Source of the DNA: Methylobacterium sp. E-066
Lineage (GTDB): Bacteria; Pseudomonadota; Alphaproteobacteria; Rhizobiales; Beijerinckiaceae
NCBI RefSeq assembly: GCF_022829635.1
Contig: NZ_JAKSYO010000182.1
Span: 1-64,000, forward strand
Direction: 5' to 3'
DNA length: 64,000 bases
The notes beneath the pieces are model-generated. The model was not told the origin of the DNA. It did no database searches and saw only the letters and a program-made list of their open reading frames with translations. The translations under genes were made by a program, and so were the position numbers. Of the stretch, positions 61,654 to 64,000 are shown in pieces; position 1 is the first letter of the stretch, and each line of letters begins with the position of its first letter.

Positions 61654-63208
61654 CCGGGGCCCCCTCGCGGTGGCGGCCGAGGGCTCCGGTGGCCTGCGGC
61701 TCCTCGCCCTCGACCCGGAGGCCCGCGCCCTGGGCTTGAAGCCCGGTGAGCCCCTGGGCCGGGTCCGGGCGCGGATCGGCGTGCCGCTCCAGGTCCATCC
61801 CGCCGATCCCGAAGCCGATCGGGCGGCGCTGCTGCGGCTCTGCCGCTGGGCGGAGGGCTACGCCCCCGGTGTGGCGCCGTTCGGGGCCGCCGAGGCGGCG
61901 GACGGCTTCTACATCGACGTCGCCGAGGCGAGCCACCTGCGCGGCGGCGAGGCGAAGCTCGTGGACGACCTGGCCGGGCGCCTGGCGCGGTCAAACATTC
62001 CCGCCCGGATCGCGCTCGCCGACACCCCCGGCGGCGCCTTCGCGCTGGCCTGCTACGGGGCCTCCGACCGGGTCGTCGTGCCCCCCGGCGGGGCCGCGGA
62101 GCCCCTGCGGGGGCTGCCCGTGGCGGCGCTGCGCCTCGATCCCGGCACGGTCGCGGGTTTGCAGCGGCTCGGCCTGCGCCGGGTCGGCGAAGTCGATGCC
62201 CTGGCCCGGGGGCCGCTGGCCCGCCGCTTCGGCGAGGCCCTGCTGCTGCGCCTCGACCAGGCGATGGGCCGGCGTCCGGAGCCTCTGGCGCCGCTCACCG
62301 AGGAGGCCGCCTACCGGGCCGCCCGCGGCTTCCTCGACCCGATCGGCCGGCAATCCGACATCGTCGTCACCGCCCGGCTGCTGATGGCGGAGATCGCCCC
62401 CCGGCTGGAGCGGGACGGGGTCGGCGCCTGCGCCCTGCGCCTCGTGCTGCACCGGGTCGACGGGGTGATGCGCGTGCTCGATCTCGGCCTGTCCCGGCCC
62501 GAGCGCTGCCCCGAGCGCGTCGCCGCCCTGGTGTCCCTGCGCCTCGACCGCCTGGGCGCCGGTCTCGATGCCGGCTTCGGCTTCGAGACCGTGGCGCTCA
62601 CCGTGACGGTGACCGGCACCCTGTCGGTCCGCCAGACGGAACTCGGCGCGGCCCCCCAGGGCGACGGCATCGACGCCCTCGCGGATGCCCTGACCCAGCG
62701 CCTCGGCCGGCCGCTCCTGCGCCTCGGGGCGCGGGCGAGCCACATCCCGGAGCGGGCCGCCCACACCCTCCCGTGGACGCTACACGGTTCAGACAGCGCC
62801 TCGCGCAAGTCGCGACCGGCTCTCTCTCCCGCACGCGAGAGGGGACTCGCGCCTCGACCGGCTTCGTGTGAGTCCGACAGCCCCTGGACCAGCGCGCCCA
62901 CCTCCTGGCCGGACCACCTGCCGCCCCGGCCCCTGGTGCTGTTCCCCCGGGGCGAGGCTGCCCTCGATGTGCTCTCCACCGTGCCAGAGGGGCCGCCCCG
63001 GCGCTTCCGCTGGCGCGCCCGGATCCACGCGATCGTCCATGCCGAGGGGCCGGAGCGGATCGCCGCCGAGTGGTGGCATGCGCCCGCCGAGGCCCGGGAT
63101 TATTACCGGGTCGAGTGCGAGGCCGGTCGAAGGCTCTGGCTCTACCGCGACGGACCGCACGCCCCCGGCCGCCCGGCCGCATGGTTCGTCCACGGGGTGT
63201 TCGCGTGA
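61580..63208 (+). CDS. imuB: ImuB, Y-family polymerase-like protein
   Basis: A 542-residue catalytically inactive Y-family relative that links DnaE2 to the beta clamp. It starts MPRIVCVCLSHWPVTRLRRA. Instead of the DE catalytic pair it has FYIDVAEASHL. An in-frame segment of about 30 residues (SDSASRKSRPALSPARERG...) near residues 405-435 derives from a dispersed palindromic repeat. The C-terminal FRWRARIHAIVHAEGPERIA, EWW block is intact. GTGA couples it to dnaE2. Confidence 0.92.
   Translation: MPRIVCVCLSHWPVTRLRRAGLAPDRGPLAVAAEGSGGLRLLALDPEARALGLKPGEPLGRVRARIGVPLQVHPADPEADRAALLRLCRWAEGYAPGVAPFGAAEAADGFYIDVAEASHLRGGEAKLVDDLAGRLARSNIPARIALADTPGGAFALACYGASDRVVVPPGGAAEPLRGLPVAALRLDPGTVAGLQRLGLRRVGEVDALARGPLARRFGEALLLRLDQAMGRRPEPLAPLTEEAAYRAARGFLDPIGRQSDIVVTARLLMAEIAPRLERDGVGACALRLVLHRVDGVMRVLDLGLSRPERCPERVAALVSLRLDRLGAGLDAGFGFETVALTVTVTGTLSVRQTELGAAPQGDGIDALADALTQRLGRPLLRLGARASHIPERAAHTLPWTLHGSDSASRKSRPALSPARERGLAPRPASCESDSPWTSAPTSWPDHLPPRPLVLFPRGEAALDVLSTVPEGPPRRFRWRARIHAIVHAEGPERIAAEWWHAPAEARDYYRVECEAGRRLWLYRDGPHAPGRPAAWFVHGVFA
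62786..62880. repeat. Family B-like palindromic repeat inside imuB
   Basis: TCTCTCCCGCACGCGAGAGG (62823-62842) sits at the centre of a segment that matches the core of the intergenic family B repeats, with one base changed in the right arm. It adds about 30 codons in frame. Confidence 0.65.
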
Positions 63209-64000
63209 GCGGCCCCGCCTACGCCGAGCTCGCCCTCACCACGAATTTTTCGTTCCTGCGCGGCGCCTCGCATCCGCAGGAATACGTCGTGCAAGGCGCG
63301 GCCTACGGGCTCGCGGCCCTCGGGATCGCCGACCGCAACACCGTGGCCGGGGTGGTCCGGGCGCATGCGGCGGCGCGGGCCCTGGAGGCGGAGGGTTTGA
63401 AGATCCGCGTCCTGCCCGGGGTGCGCCTCGTCACCGAGGACGGGTTCGAGGCCGTGACCTATCCCGCGGACCGGCAGGCCTGGGGCCGCCTGTGCCGGCT
63501 GCTCACCCGGGGTAATCGCCGCAGCCGCAAGGGGGAATGCCGCTTCACCTTCGCCGAGATGCTGGAGGCCGCCGAGGGGCAGATGTTCATCGCGATGCCG
63601 CCGGGCCGGCGCCTGCGCCCCCCGGACGGTTTTTTGGGCCGGCTCGAAGCCCTGGCCGCGGCCGCCCCGGGCCGGACCTGGCTCGGGGCGAGCCACGCGC
63701 GGCGCGGCGACGAGCGCCGCCGCCTCGGCCTCCTCGCGGAGCTGGGCGCGCGCCACGGGGCACCCATGGTCGCGGTCTCGGACGCGCTCTACCACCATCC
63801 CGAACGGCGCCCGCTTCAGGACGTGGTGGCCTGCATTCGCGAGGGCTGCCGGATCGGGGAGGCCGGCTATCGCCTGGAGGCCAATGCCGAGCGCCACCTG
63901 AAGACCCCCGCCGAGATGGCCCGGCTGTTCGCCGACCATCCGGAGGCGCTCGCCCGCACCATCGAGATCGCGCAAAGCTGCAGCTTCTCCCTCGGGCAGC
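63205..64000 (+). CDS. dnaE2: Error-prone DNA polymerase DnaE2 (partial, N-terminal)
   Basis: The first 265 codons are present; the gene continues past the window. The PHP domain begins YAELALTTNFSFLRGASHPQ and continues YGLAALGIADRNTVAGVVRA and LPGVRLVTEDGFEAVTYP. DnaE2 is the polymerase of the SOS mutagenesis cassette. GTG 63205 overlaps the imuB stop (GTGA). Confidence 0.93.
   Translation, partial: MSGPAYAELALTTNFSFLRGASHPQEYVVQGAAYGLAALGIADRNTVAGVVRAHAAARALEAEGLKIRVLPGVRLVTEDGFEAVTYPADRQAWGRLCRLLTRGNRRSRKGECRFTFAEMLEAAEGQMFIAMPPGRRLRPPDGFLGRLEALAAAAPGRTWLGASHARRGDERRRLGLLAELGARHGAPMVAVSDALYHHPERRPLQDVVACIREGCRIGEAGYRLEANAERHLKTPAEMARLFADHPEALARTIEIAQSCSFSLGQ

Noticed and set aside
63142..63975. 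A 277-codon minus-strand frame at the window end
   Set aside because: Antisense to dnaE2, whose PHP-domain residues are clear on the plus strand.

Overview
The window looks like a chromosomal segment of a Methylobacterium-type alphaproteobacterium (Rhizobiales). It has very high GC, dense genes with many 4-bp start/stop overlaps, a giant growth-pole-ring (GPR-like) protein, accessory proteins of PQQ-dependent dehydrogenases, a GTTC-N7-GTTC (alphaproteobacterial LexA) box in front of imuA-imuB-dnaE2, and several families of dispersed palindromic intergenic repeats. This assignment is inference from gene content; no rRNA or other taxonomic marker is present. No tRNA, rRNA or CRISPR array was recognised.

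Layout. 1-2080: an IS110-family element (about 198-1528) inserted in a dispersed palindromic repeat, with a long 5' non-coding end that folds like a bridge RNA, then a repeat-only stretch. 2080-12600: housekeeping and accessory genes (SixA phosphatase, class I aldolase, MoxR ATPase and its likely VWA partner, a DUF4160/DUF2442 pair, a two-gene membrane/coiled-coil operon, a KefB-like antiporter, a ferredoxin, an HPt protein). 12882-20408: one 2508-residue GPR-like polar scaffold gene. 20670-27400: DUF1489, a CheZ-like protein, an MFS carrier and an Mla-type lipid transport operon (STAS-MlaE, MlaF, MlaD, lipoprotein). 27400-35400: metA behind a candidate SAM riboswitch, an XRE-cupin regulator, thiE-thiD, an NrtR-like regulator, a divergent MFS/LysR pair, panB. 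35600-38820: a three-gene quinoprotein-accessory operon divergent from a TetR gene, with a perfect inverted repeat between them. 38800-44100: queC/queD, cobT/cobS, DUF1289, a membrane retropepsin, dusA. 44466-52600: a chemoreceptor, an SDR, three tiny membrane ORFs, a lone RES toxin-like gene, an Omp25/31-like porin, a lone ureE, a glycine-zipper lipoprotein, a TerB-DnaJ protein and an amidase. 52727-58434: TerC, SugE/Gdx, a DHA2 exporter, a flavoprotein and a secreted collagen-like protein. 59031-64000: an AraC regulator, an AT-rich gap, and the SOS mutagenesis cassette imuA-imuB-dnaE2 (dnaE2 runs off the window).

Highlights. (1) For the IS110 element the empty target site can be rebuilt from the sequence, with a CT core. 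Its upstream non-coding end holds two stem-bounded loops; the first carries two 7-nt guides that match the two halves of that target, as expected of a target-binding loop. (2) The GPR-like gene carries recent 198-bp in-frame tandem duplications. (3) A dispersed palindromic repeat appears to have been captured inside the imuB reading frame. (4) A SAM-clan riboswitch candidate precedes metA. (5) A Gly-X-Y collagen-like secreted protein sits in an otherwise ordinary neighbourhood.
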